Source of the DNA: CAZSDP01 sp964605665 | Lineage (GTDB): Bacteria; Planctomycetota; UBA8108; UBA1146 | Direction of reading: 5' to 3' | Length of the DNA stretch: 33,926 nucleotides | NCBI GenBank assembly: GCA_964605665.1 | Contig: CAZSDP010000036.1 | Span: forward strand, 1-33,926 | Shown: positions 16,579-25,064 of the stretch, piece by piece | Layout: every line of letters begins with the position of its first letter | Numbering within the stretch: the first letter of the stretch is position 1 | Notes under the pieces: model-generated | The model's input: only the letters and a program-made list of their open reading frames with translations | What the model was told of the DNA's origin: nothing | The model's database searches: none | Position numbers and translations under genes: made by a program

Positions 16579-19047
16579 TTACGGGGTCTCCTTCGGGAGG
16601 AAGTGGGATTCGATCGTTGGATCGAGGAGACGCAGATAGGCGCCGAAGCTACCGCGTCCATTCTCGACGCGCAGCAGGAGTCGATTCCATCCCGGCGTCA
16701 GCGGTAGCTGACCGAAGTGCGCGAGTGGGTCTGCTCCGCCAGTCTTCGTATTGACGTAGATCTTCTGGGAGCCGAGGAACAGGACGCAACCGTCATCGGT
16801 TCCGACCGTGAAGGGGACCTCCTGCTCGCGATCACTGTACAACCACGCTTCTGCGTAGGCGATCGCCTTCTCTGACTGCAGAGGGTCGTCGACTAGCCCG
16901 AGTAGATCGAGGTATCCGCTACGGCGCGTCTCACGAACCTCCCACCCTTGCTCGCCACCTTTACCGAGGAAGCGACGGTCGAGAGGGCCGTCTTTTTCTG
17001 GAGAAGTGCCGATCTCGACGCTGGAGTCCGATTCGGGGCTGACCGGGAAATAGCCCACCACGCGCCACTTTCGGATGAAGTCGCCGGGAAGGTCACTCTT
17101 GACCCACTCTCCAGCGCTGGCCAAGTCAGTGGGGCCTTCTCGAGTGAGCCAACTCAAGAGTTGAGCACTTCGCTCGCGACTCTCGGAGATCGCCTGGAGT
17201 GCTCGTACCCGCAGATCGGCATCGTGAGCGGGGTCGGTGACCAAGGCGATCAAATCTCGATCGAACTGACTTTTGTTGAGGCGATCGATCAAGGAGCAAG
17301 CCGCGAGGCTCGTTCTGCGGTGGGGATCGTTCAGACCGAGCTGGGCGAGGTCGCTTGCTGAGGGATGGGAGGGGTCGATCGAGATCAGCCACCTCTTTCT
17401 CGTCGCTCCTGACTGCGAAGGCCAACGACTGAGGAGATCTCCCCCGGCTTCGAGAGTCGACTCCCTGGAGACGATTTCCTGAGCCTGCTGCAGAGGTGGT
17501 TTCCAGCCGGAGATGCCATCGGCCTCGATCCAAACCGGATTGGTGATCGCGATGGGGAGAATCGGTCGCTCTTTATCGGGCACGATCGGTGCGAGAGAAT
17601 CATCTCCCTCTACGAGGACAACGAGCCAAGAGTCTTCGATCAGTGGAATCTGCACAGTTTGATCAAATCGGACCCGGTTTCTCACCTGATCGACGGGGAG
17701 GATCTGTTGTCGATCTCCATTGATCACGACGATGACTCGGTCGACATCGATCCAAGAAGCGGCCTGAATCCTGACATGAAGATCTACCGCTCCATCGCGC
17801 GTGCTCACTTCGCTGCCGGTGGGAGCGTTGTTCACGAGAACTTCGACGAAGGGCCCGGTGGTGGTGAAGCAGTGCTTCTCTCGGACTGCAGTGGCGACCT
17901 CTTCAATGGAGACCTCTGCGGGCAGGTCGGTGGAGCTTCGCACGAAGTTCCGAGGGAATCCGGCGATCTGAGCTCGGACAGAATGACTATCGGAATTGCC
18001 GACCGCGGCGACTCTCAATCCACGATCGAGGAGATTGAACCAATCTTCTAAGACCGAGTCTCTGCTCTTGCCGGTGGCGACCGGTGCCTCCGCGGTTTCG
18101 TAGTATCCCCAGCCCGCATTCTCGTTGAGGATTTCGATCGAATCGAAGTCGGGGGAGTAACGTCGCGACTTCGCTTCACCGCTCAAAGGGTCGAGCTGCA
18201 CCTTGGTGAAGTAGTCGATCCCGGTCCAGCGCGGGTGGTTGACTTGGATAACCGGGATGACTCCCACTCCAGATTGATGCGCTCTTACCATCCCGAACAA
18301 GGCGGGACCGTCGCGTAAGTTCGGCGGAAAGATCGGACCAGCGGGATTGAGCGGGAAGGAGTTGAAGTGCCCTAAGGGTGTCGAAATCTCATTACCCACA
18401 ATCGGTAAGACTTCGCCAGTGGCACCGAGTTGAGCGAGCGTCGGAGAGAAATCAGTGTGGTGGTTGTGATCGGTGGCCACCGCGACCTCAAGCCCTTCGC
18501 CGACGATGCTGATCATCCGCTCCTCGAGGTTGGCATCTCCATGTCCACTGTAGGTCAGAGTGTGCAGGTGGAAGTCCGCGCTCACCCACCCTTCGGTGTC
18601 GATTTCTGGCCGAAGAACCGCCTTGAAGGTCGCCTCCTCCTCCGGCTTGATTTCGAGATCGGCCTGATCGAGCGACCACTCCAAACCTCGTGAAGCGAAG
18701 ACCCGATATTTTCCCACCGGTACGGTGATTCTTCCAATTCCGCTGAGGGAGTAGATCAGGTCTTTTCGCATCGCGAGCTCCTGGGGAGCTGCGGCGTGAT
18801 TGGGGAAGAGATTCGCCCCGGGGGCGCCCGATCCGACAAAGGTCAGACGACCTGAAATCGGTTCACCTCCATCATCGCAAATCGAAAAGTTCAGGATTCC
18901 AAAGGGAGCACTTTGGTCTGCGGTGTGGACGAGAGGAATCTCAGCTGGAGGACTCGAGGGATCTTGCGCGGTCGCCGGTCGATCGATTCCGAGGATTCCC
19001 ATCAGAGCCAAGAGAGCGATCAGTGAGTGGCGGCTTGATCGATTCAC
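16579..19047 (-). CDS. Secreted PHP-domain metallohydrolase (CehA/McbA-like)
   Basis: About 822 residues. The GTG at 19047 is chosen because GAGGAAGGAAAACAC precedes it and it opens a clean signal peptide (HSLIALLALMGILG, cleaved near ATAQD); an upstream ATG at 19122 would add 25 charged residues and hide the signal. After a beta-rich domain comes a PHP domain with metal-binding motifs ADFHLHT (His160, His162), TDHNHH (192-197), GNE (218-220), NHPRW (His271) and NSDSH (351-355). PHP enzymes are phosphoesterases or hydrolases using two or three metal ions. The C-terminal 130 residues (KWRVVGYFPVS, then VGTDDGCVLFLG and LTPGWNRLLLRV) resemble a PA14/galactose-binding-like sandwich that may bind a glycan. 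Substrate unknown. It lies 47 bases downstream of the NagB-like gene and is probably co-transcribed with it. Confidence 0.85.
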   Translation of the reverse strand: MNRSSRHSLIALLALMGILGIDRPATAQDPSSPPAEIPLVHTADQSAPFGILNFSICDDGGEPISGRLTFVGSGAPGANLFPNHAAAPQELAMRKDLIYSLSGIGRITVPVGKYRVFASRGLEWSLDQADLEIKPEEEATFKAVLRPEIDTEGWVSADFHLHTLTYSGHGDANLEERMISIVGEGLEVAVATDHNHHTDFSPTLAQLGATGEVLPIVGNEISTPLGHFNSFPLNPAGPIFPPNLRDGPALFGMVRAHQSGVGVIPVIQVNHPRWTGIDYFTKVQLDPLSGEAKSRRYSPDFDSIEILNENAGWGYYETAEAPVATGKSRDSVLEDWFNLLDRGLRVAAVGNSDSHSVRAQIAGFPRNFVRSSTDLPAEVSIEEVATAVREKHCFTTTGPFVEVLVNNAPTGSEVSTRDGAVDLHVRIQAASWIDVDRVIVVINGDRQQILPVDQVRNRVRFDQTVQIPLIEDSWLVVLVEGDDSLAPIVPDKERPILPIAITNPVWIEADGISGWKPPLQQAQEIVSRESTLEAGGDLLSRWPSQSGATRKRWLISIDPSHPSASDLAQLGLNDPHRRTSLAACSLIDRLNKSQFDRDLIALVTDPAHDADLRVRALQAISESRERSAQLLSWLTREGPTDLASAGEWVKSDLPGDFIRKWRVVGYFPVSPESDSSVEIGTSPEKDGPLDRRFLGKGGEQGWEVRETRRSGYLDLLGLVDDPLQSEKAIAYAEAWLYSDREQEVPFTVGTDDGCVLFLGSQKIYVNTKTGGADPLAHFGQLPLTPGWNRLLLRVENGRGSFGAYLRLLDPTIESHFLPKETP

Positions 19048-19094
19048 GTGTTTTCCTTCCTCGAGGTCGGAGTGATCTGGGAAGATCCGAGGTC

Positions 19095-19790
19095 TCAGCG
19101 GCGAACTCGGAAGACGGTCCAATCGGGATGTCCCAACAATGCGGTCGCGGGGACGTCCCGATCTCGGGGGCCCGCGAGCACTCGTTCCAGTAGGTCTTGT
19201 TTCTCAGTTTGGGGAACCCACAAGAAGATCTTCTGGGCGGTGAAAATCTGGTCGAGTCCGATCGTGAGAGCTTTGATCGGCCCCAGATCACCTTCTCGTG
19301 GGAAGTTCGCCTCCACCGTTTCGGGGGTGAGGGTCACGGCATGGTAGCCAGGGGTCTCGTCTCCAGGCTCATTGAACGCGATGTGACCATTTTGTCCCAT
19401 TCCCAGGAGGCAAAGGCGTATCGGGCCTCCCTCCGCCACAATCTGATCGAGCCGGGCTCCCTCCTGGGGATTTTCAGGGTCTTTGATCGCTCCCCTCGCC
19501 TGCTCGGGGACTCCGATGGGGTCGAAGAGCTCTCGGGAGAGGGTCTCGGAGAAGGTCTCGGTGCCTTCGGGGGGATCGATGTACTCATCCAGTTGCAGGT
19601 ATTGCAGTGACGCCCAGAGCTTCCGCGACTCCTGATTAGTGCGGATCTGCGCGTATAGCGGGCTGGGCGTTCTTCCAGTGGGGATCAGAATCCGGTCTCC
19701 GGGGCGCACCGCCTCCTCCACTTCTCGCCGAACCTCGACGAGAAGCTCCTCCGGTGAGGCACGTTCGATAATTCGGGGTGAAGAGCCCAT
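19095..19790 (-). CDS. nagB: Glucosamine-6-phosphate deaminase-like protein (NagB family)
   Basis: A 231-residue protein of the NagB/6-phosphogluconolactonase superfamily. The NagB side is favoured by the LQLDEY motif (Asp68) and LGMGQNGHIAFNEPG at about 128-142, with the catalytic His136 and the Glu141 region. NagB converts glucosamine-6-phosphate to fructose-6-phosphate plus ammonia, feeding amino-sugars into glycolysis. The residue before GHIAF is Asn rather than the Asp of E. coli NagB; I recall that Asn is common in Gram-positive enzymes, so this is not a defect. The ATG at 19790 follows GGGAGATCT; an in-frame TTG at 19820 is less likely. It precedes the secreted PHP hydrolase gene on the same strand, and the pair may act in catabolism of an amino-sugar-containing compound. 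No nagA is visible. Confidence 0.85.
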   Translation of the reverse strand: MGSSPRIIERASPEELLVEVRREVEEAVRPGDRILIPTGRTPSPLYAQIRTNQESRKLWASLQYLQLDEYIDPPEGTETFSETLSRELFDPIGVPEQARGAIKDPENPQEGARLDQIVAEGGPIRLCLLGMGQNGHIAFNEPGDETPGYHAVTLTPETVEANFPREGDLGPIKALTIGLDQIFTAQKIFLWVPQTEKQDLLERVLAGPRDRDVPATALLGHPDWTVFRVRR

Positions 19791-20046
19791 AGATCTCCCA
19801 GTTCGATCATTCACTGGCAAACCGCGCCAGATCCCACACCCTAACAGTTCTTGGACCGAGCATCAGGCCTTGCTTGGCTCTGACCCTCCCAGAACCGGGG
19901 GAACCGGTGTCGACCGGACGCTACAATCTTGGACCGCATCCCGGCTTGTACGCCCTGAGTGCTTTTACGACTTGTTGGGCGAGGAGGTCGATCCCGCCGA
20001 TCGAGTAGGGCGAAGTTGAGAAGCCGGAGTGAGAAAGGCAATCGAA

Positions 20047-21423
20047 GTGAAATATTCCAATAGCATCCTCGACACGATCGGTGGGACGCCGCTCGTTCAG
20101 CTGCACAAGGTCCTTGGTCCGTGTCAAGGACTCGCTCTCGCGAAGCTGGAGGCTTTCAATCCCGGTGGAAGCGTGAAGGACCGCATCGGGGTCAACATGA
20201 TCGACGATGCGGAGCGGACCGGAATTCTTAAGCCAGGCGGAACCATCATCGAATGTACCTCTGGCAACACCGGACTTGGTTTGGCATTGGTCGCGGCAGT
20301 TCGTGGCTACAAGGCGATCTTCACCATGCCCGACAAAGTCGCGGCGGAGAAGAGCCAGTTGCTGAAAGCCTTTGGTGCAGAAGTCAGACTCTGTCCAACT
20401 GCCGTCGAGCCGGAAGATCCACGGAGCTATTACTCGGTCGCAAAAAAGTTACACGCCGACATCGAAAACTCCTTCTATCCAAATCAGTACCACAATCCGA
20501 AGAATCCCGAGACTCATGTCAAATCTACCGGGCCAGAGATTTGGCAAGACACTGAAGGACGCATCACTCACTTTGTAGCGGGGATGGGAACCGGTGGGAC
20601 GATTTCCGGCATCGGGAAGGTGCTGAAAGAACAGAACCCGGAGATTCAGATCATCGGGTCCGATCCGGTTGGTTCCCTCTACGCAGAGTATGCTCGCACT
20701 GGAAAACTTACAGAAGCCCACACCTATCTCGTCGAAGGTATCGGTGAGGACTTCCTACCGACCACCATCGACTTTTCCGTAATCGATGAAGTGATACAGG
20801 TTGGGGATCGAGAGTCATTCCGGTGGGCGCGCCGCTTGGCTCGCGAAGAGGGCATTCTCTCGGGAAGCTCCGCGGGCAATGCGATCGGGGCGGCGGCAGA
20901 GATCGCTCCTCGGCTCGGTCCTGACGACGTGATGGTGGTGCTGATCCCAGATACGGGAGAGCGGTATTTGTCGAAGGTCTACGACGAAGATTGGCTCCGT
21001 CGTCACCAGTTGATCGATTCTGATCTCTCTCTGACCGCTGGAGAAATCGTCTCGAATCGCGGCTCTAATGCTGGAAGACTCCATGCGATCTGTCCGAGCG
21101 CGACGGTTCGCGAAGCGATGCAGATGATGCGCGAGCATGAGGTCTCACAACTTCCCGTTCTCGAAAATGGTCGCTCGGTGGGGAGTATTCGGGAGAGCCA
21201 AGTGATCGAATCGCTGCTACATGGCAATGCGGCGATGGAAAGAGAAGTCGGGGAAGTGATGCAGGAAGCATTCCCTGAACTGGATTCTACAGCTACCGCA
21301 GACGAGATCTTCTCATGCTTGGCTGCGCCAGGTTCCGCGGTTCTGATCGGATCGAATGGCGATTTCGAAATCATCACCAAGTACGACCTGATTCACTCGG
21401 TGCGAGGGAAGGCCAGAAGCTGA
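20047..21423 (+). CDS. cbs: Cystathionine beta-synthase with C-terminal CBS domains
   Basis: About 458 residues. The PLP-dependent fold-type II core covers about 1-320: ILDTIGGTPLVQL, the Schiff-base Lys44 in FNPGGSVKDR, the substrate loop TSGNTGLGLAL, the phosphate-binding GTGGTISG and GSSAGNAIGAA. Residues about 330-458 form a pair of CBS domains (SATVREAMQMMREHEVSQLP, then a second copy near the end) that probably bind adenosyl ligands and regulate activity. The enzyme condenses homocysteine and serine into cystathionine, the first step of reverse transsulfuration. The GTG at 20047 has GAAAGG eight bases upstream and matches the usual family start; the GTG at 20029 would add six residues. 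The stop overlaps the next gene's ATG as TGATG. O-acetylserine sulfhydrylase is a less likely reading given the CBS domains and partner gene. Confidence 0.92.
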   Translation: MKYSNSILDTIGGTPLVQLHKVLGPCQGLALAKLEAFNPGGSVKDRIGVNMIDDAERTGILKPGGTIIECTSGNTGLGLALVAAVRGYKAIFTMPDKVAAEKSQLLKAFGAEVRLCPTAVEPEDPRSYYSVAKKLHADIENSFYPNQYHNPKNPETHVKSTGPEIWQDTEGRITHFVAGMGTGGTISGIGKVLKEQNPEIQIIGSDPVGSLYAEYARTGKLTEAHTYLVEGIGEDFLPTTIDFSVIDEVIQVGDRESFRWARRLAREEGILSGSSAGNAIGAAAEIAPRLGPDDVMVVLIPDTGERYLSKVYDEDWLRRHQLIDSDLSLTAGEIVSNRGSNAGRLHAICPSATVREAMQMMREHEVSQLPVLENGRSVGSIRESQVIESLLHGNAAMEREVGEVMQEAFPELDSTATADEIFSCLAAPGSAVLIGSNGDFEIITKYDLIHSVRGKARS

Positions 21424-22583
21424 TGTCTTGCGACGACAACTCACGATTTTCAACTCGCGCAATCCATGCGGGACAAAGCCCAGATCCATCGAATGGCGCG
21501 ATCATGACCCCCGTGTATTTCACCAGCACTTATGTGCAAGAGTCACCGGGCAATCATCGCGGCTATGAGTATTCACGCACGGGGAATCCGACTCGTACCG
21601 CACTCGAGCAGAATCTGGCATCTCTCGAGGGGGCAGAGTTTGGTCTTTGTTTCGCCAGCGGCTTGGCTGGGACCGATGCGATCTTGAAGACGATGCGCAG
21701 TGGAGATCACATCGTCGCCTGTGATGATCTTTACGGTGGAACTTTTCGCATCTTCAACAATGTTTACGCACCATTTGGCATCGAATCGAGTTTTGTCGAT
21801 GCAAGTTCGCCGGAGAACGTCGATGCCGCGATCGGTGAGAATACCCGGATCGTTTGGATTGAGACTCCGACCAATCCGTTGTTGAAGGTGATCGATATTG
21901 CGGCGATTTCCCAGGTTTGCCAGGCCCGTGGAGTCAAGCTGGTGGTCGACAATACGTTCGCTACCCCTTACCTCCAGCGTCCGCTGGAATTGGGAGCGGA
22001 CCTGGTCCTCCATTCGATGACGAAGTATCTGGGAGGTCACTCCGATGTGGTCGGTGGGGCGATCGTGACTCGGGATGCAGAGTGGGCAGAGAGTTTGGCC
22101 TACGTGCAAAACGCCGCGGGTGGAGTACCTGGGCCGATGGACTGCTTCTTGGTCTTGAGGGGGACCAAGACTCTGGCGGTTCGTATCGATCGACACCAAG
22201 AGAACGCGATGAAGATCGCTCGTTTTCTCCAGGAGCACTCGAAAGTCGACCGCGTTTACTATCCTGGACTCGAGGAAGACCCTGGCCACCAATTGGCGAA
22301 GGCGCAGATGGACGGCTTCGGAGGGATGGTCAGTTTCGTACTCGTCGGTGAAGAAGAGGCCGCCGCACGTTCTCTCGTCTCTCGTACAAAGATCTTTGCC
22401 CTGGCGGAGTCACTGGGAGGTGTCGAGAGTTTGATCGAACATCCGGTTTCGATGACTCATGGGTCGATTCCCCGCGAGGAGAGGCTGAAAGCTGGATTGA
22501 GCGACGCTTTGATTCGATTGAGCGTCGGCATCGAAGATGTCGAAGACTTGATCGAAGACTTGGACCAAGCGTTGAGCTCTTAG
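21423..22583 (+). CDS. Cystathionine gamma-lyase/gamma-synthase (Cys/Met PLP enzyme)
   Basis: A 386-residue fold-type I PLP enzyme. It shows FSTRAIHAGQSPDPSNGA at the start, YEYSRTGNPTR at about 43-53, the cofactor-stacking region ASGLAGTDAIL, VVDNTFATPYLQRP, and the PLP-binding Lys in LHSMTKYLGGHSD at about 200. The C-terminal substrate loop ALAESLGGVESLIEHP and the tail LSVGIEDVEDLIEDLDQAL are also typical. Lyase (cystathionine to cysteine plus 2-oxobutyrate) is preferred because the gene is coupled by TGATG to cystathionine beta-synthase, giving a complete homocysteine-to-cysteine route. A gamma-synthase activity cannot be excluded from sequence. An upstream in-frame ATG at 21315 lies inside cbs and is unlikely. 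Confidence 0.9.
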   Translation: MSCDDNSRFSTRAIHAGQSPDPSNGAIMTPVYFTSTYVQESPGNHRGYEYSRTGNPTRTALEQNLASLEGAEFGLCFASGLAGTDAILKTMRSGDHIVACDDLYGGTFRIFNNVYAPFGIESSFVDASSPENVDAAIGENTRIVWIETPTNPLLKVIDIAAISQVCQARGVKLVVDNTFATPYLQRPLELGADLVLHSMTKYLGGHSDVVGGAIVTRDAEWAESLAYVQNAAGGVPGPMDCFLVLRGTKTLAVRIDRHQENAMKIARFLQEHSKVDRVYYPGLEEDPGHQLAKAQMDGFGGMVSFVLVGEEEAAARSLVSRTKIFALAESLGGVESLIEHPVSMTHGSIPREERLKAGLSDALIRLSVGIEDVEDLIEDLDQALSS

Positions 22584-22724
22584 TCTCTGTTCAGTTCTTC
22601 TTATCTGGGTCGCTGAAAGTCTCGCCAGCCACATTCGATGCCGAATACTCACCGGTCCTTTCGGAAAAGAACCGCGATCGGTCGATGGTGGTTTCCTCGA
22701 GCCCCAAGCTTCTTTTAGAAGAAC

Positions 22725-23459
22725 TCAAAAGTACAGGTGCCATACACCGTCACAGAGAATTCCGTGACCTTGCAAGGTGATACGCCAATCGCCAGGTTCG
22801 CAGCGACAGAAACTAGCCATTTGATGTGGTGTCAGCCCTTGGTGGATATAGAGTTTTCCAACTTGGTAGTCGATGCGCTGTTTGTGTTGGTCTAACCATT
22901 GGTATTCTTCTGGCTTCTTCTTGTACGTAAAGCCATGAATTTCGAACTCAGGTTTGTCCTTCCAGAAATACATCCCGCCGCCACCTTTTGGTAAGGCCAG
23001 GGGGAGCGTAAAGGAAAGGACATCATCCACGGTTTTGTATTTTCCCTCATGTTTCAAATGAGGTAAGTCGACATGGATGCTTCCACCAAAGGCCAGCCCA
23101 GGCCTGGTCCTCGAGTCGCCACGAAAGATGTGAAATCCAGGCGGTGATAGCTCTGTGCTGATTTGGCATGGTGTGTTGAGCACCTTCCCGAGGCACTCAC
23201 ACAACTGACGGTATAGTCCATCAAATTGCGCCAAGAGGCCATCTGCGCTTTTCTCTCTCTGCGCTTCATACTCTTCTGGCTCTGTGTCGAGATAAGACGC
23301 ACCTCCGAGAGTATAGAACGAGGAGGGGATATCGGGTGTAACCGAGCGCTCGGTCCAATTTTCTTCGGCCGCCTGGACCTTTTGGCATTCCTTGAGACAC
23401 TGCTCTTCACTCAAGAACGCGATTGGTTCACTTCCGTTGAAGATGTCCCAAGACGGCAT
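22725..23459 (-). CDS. Putative Fe(II)/2-oxoglutarate-dependent oxygenase-like protein
   Basis: A 244-residue protein without close relatives that I can name. Its second half fits a 2-oxoglutarate/Fe(II) oxygenase jelly roll: HxD at His129/Asp131 in GGSIHVDLPH, strands LSFTLPLALP and GGGMYFWK, the distal histidine probably His212 in GLTPHQ (His206 is an alternative), and Arg226 in DWRITLQGHG as the 2-oxoglutarate carboxylate anchor. Order and spacing are right for the superfamily. The N-terminal 100 residues are acidic and include a Cys-bearing helix (QCLKECQ). GGGAGG lies six bases before the ATG at 23459. The gene is flanked by non-coding DNA on both sides and looks more A+T-rich than its neighbours, which would suit lateral acquisition. 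Substrate unknown. Confidence 0.6.
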   Translation of the reverse strand: MPSWDIFNGSEPIAFLSEEQCLKECQKVQAAEENWTERSVTPDIPSSFYTLGGASYLDTEPEEYEAQREKSADGLLAQFDGLYRQLCECLGKVLNTPCQISTELSPPGFHIFRGDSRTRPGLAFGGSIHVDLPHLKHEGKYKTVDDVLSFTLPLALPKGGGGMYFWKDKPEFEIHGFTYKKKPEEYQWLDQHKQRIDYQVGKLYIHQGLTPHQMASFCRCEPGDWRITLQGHGILCDGVWHLYF

Positions 23460-23912
23460 TTGGCCTCCCTAGTTGGTCGCTCGTTGATCTGATAGGTCAT
23501 CCATCTCGAGACTGCATCGATCCCCGAGAGAGCGGAGGCGGCGTATCGATGCTCGTTGCCTCTCTCAGCAAGTGTCCTTGATGCCGAGGATGCTATCTAG
23601 AAGAACGTTCCAGTGAATATTCAATCGAGCTGCGATTCATTTAAAATAATAGCGGATGTCGGGCACAAGCAGTAGCCGAGACACTCGATGGAGCCGCACG
23701 AACTGCTACGTGTGTGCTGTCTGACCTGACTGTGTGACAGCGATTCTTACTTCCTGGCCTGACAACACTCCAAAGCCAGGTTCACCGAAAGACTTCGAGG
23801 CCACGATCGATGAGAATCATCGAATCGTCGTGATCGAGGATTGGACCAAAGGCCTGAACCAAGCGTTGATCTCTTCACTTCGCTTAGGGGGAACCGAATC
23901 GCTGAGAGGGGA
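23460..23912. other. Non-coding region between the oxygenase gene and lptG
   Basis: This 453-base stretch holds no intact gene. It includes the promoter side of the minus-strand oxygenase gene, with an A+T-rich patch at about 23636-23652 (CATTTAAAATAATAG) that may be a promoter. At the right end it holds a plus-strand reading-frame fragment resembling pieces of a Cys/Met PLP enzyme (listed separately). Confidence 0.5.
23785..23906 (+). pseudogene. Possible decayed fragment of a Cys/Met-metabolism PLP enzyme
   Basis: The plus strand encodes a short fragment with ATIDENHRIVVIED, NQALISS and LGGTESL. These resemble AAIGENTRIVWIET, DQALSS and LGGVESL of the intact gene at 21423-22583, although their order and spacing imply large deletions. 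At DNA level, 23858-23875 matches 22564-22581 at 17 of 18 bases, and in the same frame. The fragment runs up to the 3' end of lptG. The similarity is short, and coincidence remains possible. Confidence 0.25.
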
Positions 23913-25064
23913 TCAGGTCGAGTCGACGCTGTCGAACATCGTCAGCCCGAGGGCTCCAAAGAAGAGAACTGGCAGCCAAGCGGCGAGGAGTGGGGTCAGC
24001 AGTCCTCGGTTGCCCAGATCGGCGCAGATCATCGTCGCCAGTAGATAGACGGCGGAGATTCCGATGGCCAGGAGTACCCCGACGACGACCGAGCGATTCT
24101 CTCCCTTCAAGACCAAGGGAAGTCCGAGAAGCAACAGGATGAAGTTCGCCAGCGGGAAAGCGAAGCGCAGGTGGAGTTTCACCTCGAGGTGCGCCTGCTC
24201 CTGACGTCTCTTGATCTGATCTCGAAGCTCGGAGAATGACAGATATTCGATTTCCTGGTCGCTCGATTCGAGATCGATCGGCTGCATATCGGTTTTCAGG
24301 CGATACTGGTCGAACCACTGCAGGTAGACGTCTTCTCCCTGGGCGTCAGGATTGCGGACGTTTTGCCCATCTTCTTCCCAACGCTGAATGTACCCATTGG
24401 TCAGCAACCAGTACGCCTCTCCTCCGGTTGGCTCGACGCGAGAAATCTCCTCTGCCTTGATGAAGCTCTCCGGGTGTGAATTCGATGCGTGACGATTTTC
24501 CACCAATACCATTGTTCCGCGCTTTTCAGCAGGGAGGTATTGGTCGACATCGATGAGCGCTCCCATGCCATCGGCGACGAGATCGGGACGGATCGCTTTC
24601 TTGTTACTGCTGTATGAAGTCGCCGTTCGGATGAGATCTTTCATGTTCGGAATGACCGCTTCTTGCAACGCGATCATTCCTCCAGCTGACAAGAATGCGA
24701 GCAGGAAGAAGGGCGCAAGAATGCGGGCGGTGGAAAGCCCGGCGAGGCGAAGCGGAATGAGTTCGTTTCCTTTATTGAGCTGAGTGGTCGCGAACATCGC
24801 GGCAAGCATCGTGAGCACTGGTCCAAAGAACTTGCAGAAGAAGATGGGGATGATCGCGCTGAAGTAGCGCACCAGAATCACCAGGAGCCCTTCTTCTTGC
24901 CTCATGAAGCGTTCGATGCGCGAGAGGCCTTCGATCACCATGAACAGCCCCAAGATCGCCAGGGCACAGATGCTCCATGAAATCAGGAAGTGCCGCATCA
25001 AATAGCGGTCGACCCGTCGAAGAGGAAGTGCCTCACGTATGAGGGACAATCGATCAGTGATCAC
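23913..25064 (-). CDS. lptG: LPS export permease LptG (YjgP/YjgQ family)
   Basis: A 383-residue permease subunit of the LptB2FG ABC transporter, which extracts lipopolysaccharide from the inner membrane and pushes it onto the Lpt bridge. Three N-terminal membrane helices (about 28-50, 62-90 and 110-133), a periplasmic beta-jellyroll domain (about 140-285) and three C-terminal helices (about 300-380) match the family. The conserved coupling segment after the second helix is NKGNELIPLRLAGLS. The GTG at 25064 overlaps the stop of the upstream permease gene as GTGA, so the two are translationally coupled. LptF and LptG are homologous; assigning this copy as LptG rests on gene order and is the less certain part. 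LptB is not in the window. Confidence 0.85.
   Translation of the reverse strand: MITDRLSLIREALPLRRVDRYLMRHFLISWSICALAILGLFMVIEGLSRIERFMRQEEGLLVILVRYFSAIIPIFFCKFFGPVLTMLAAMFATTQLNKGNELIPLRLAGLSTARILAPFFLLAFLSAGGMIALQEAVIPNMKDLIRTATSYSSNKKAIRPDLVADGMGALIDVDQYLPAEKRGTMVLVENRHASNSHPESFIKAEEISRVEPTGGEAYWLLTNGYIQRWEEDGQNVRNPDAQGEDVYLQWFDQYRLKTDMQPIDLESSDQEIEYLSFSELRDQIKRRQEQAHLEVKLHLRFAFPLANFILLLLGLPLVLKGENRSVVVGVLLAIGISAVYLLATMICADLGNRGLLTPLLAAWLPVLFFGALGLTMFDSVDST

Noticed and set aside
19095..19790. Asn instead of Asp before GHIAF in the NagB-like protein, considered as an inactivating change
   Set aside because: Asn at this place is, as I recall, common in Gram-positive NagB enzymes, and the other catalytic residues are present.
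22700..22722. CTTCT...AGAAG hairpin after the oxygenase gene as a terminator
   Set aside because: A five-base A+T-rich stem with no following T tract is too weak to call.
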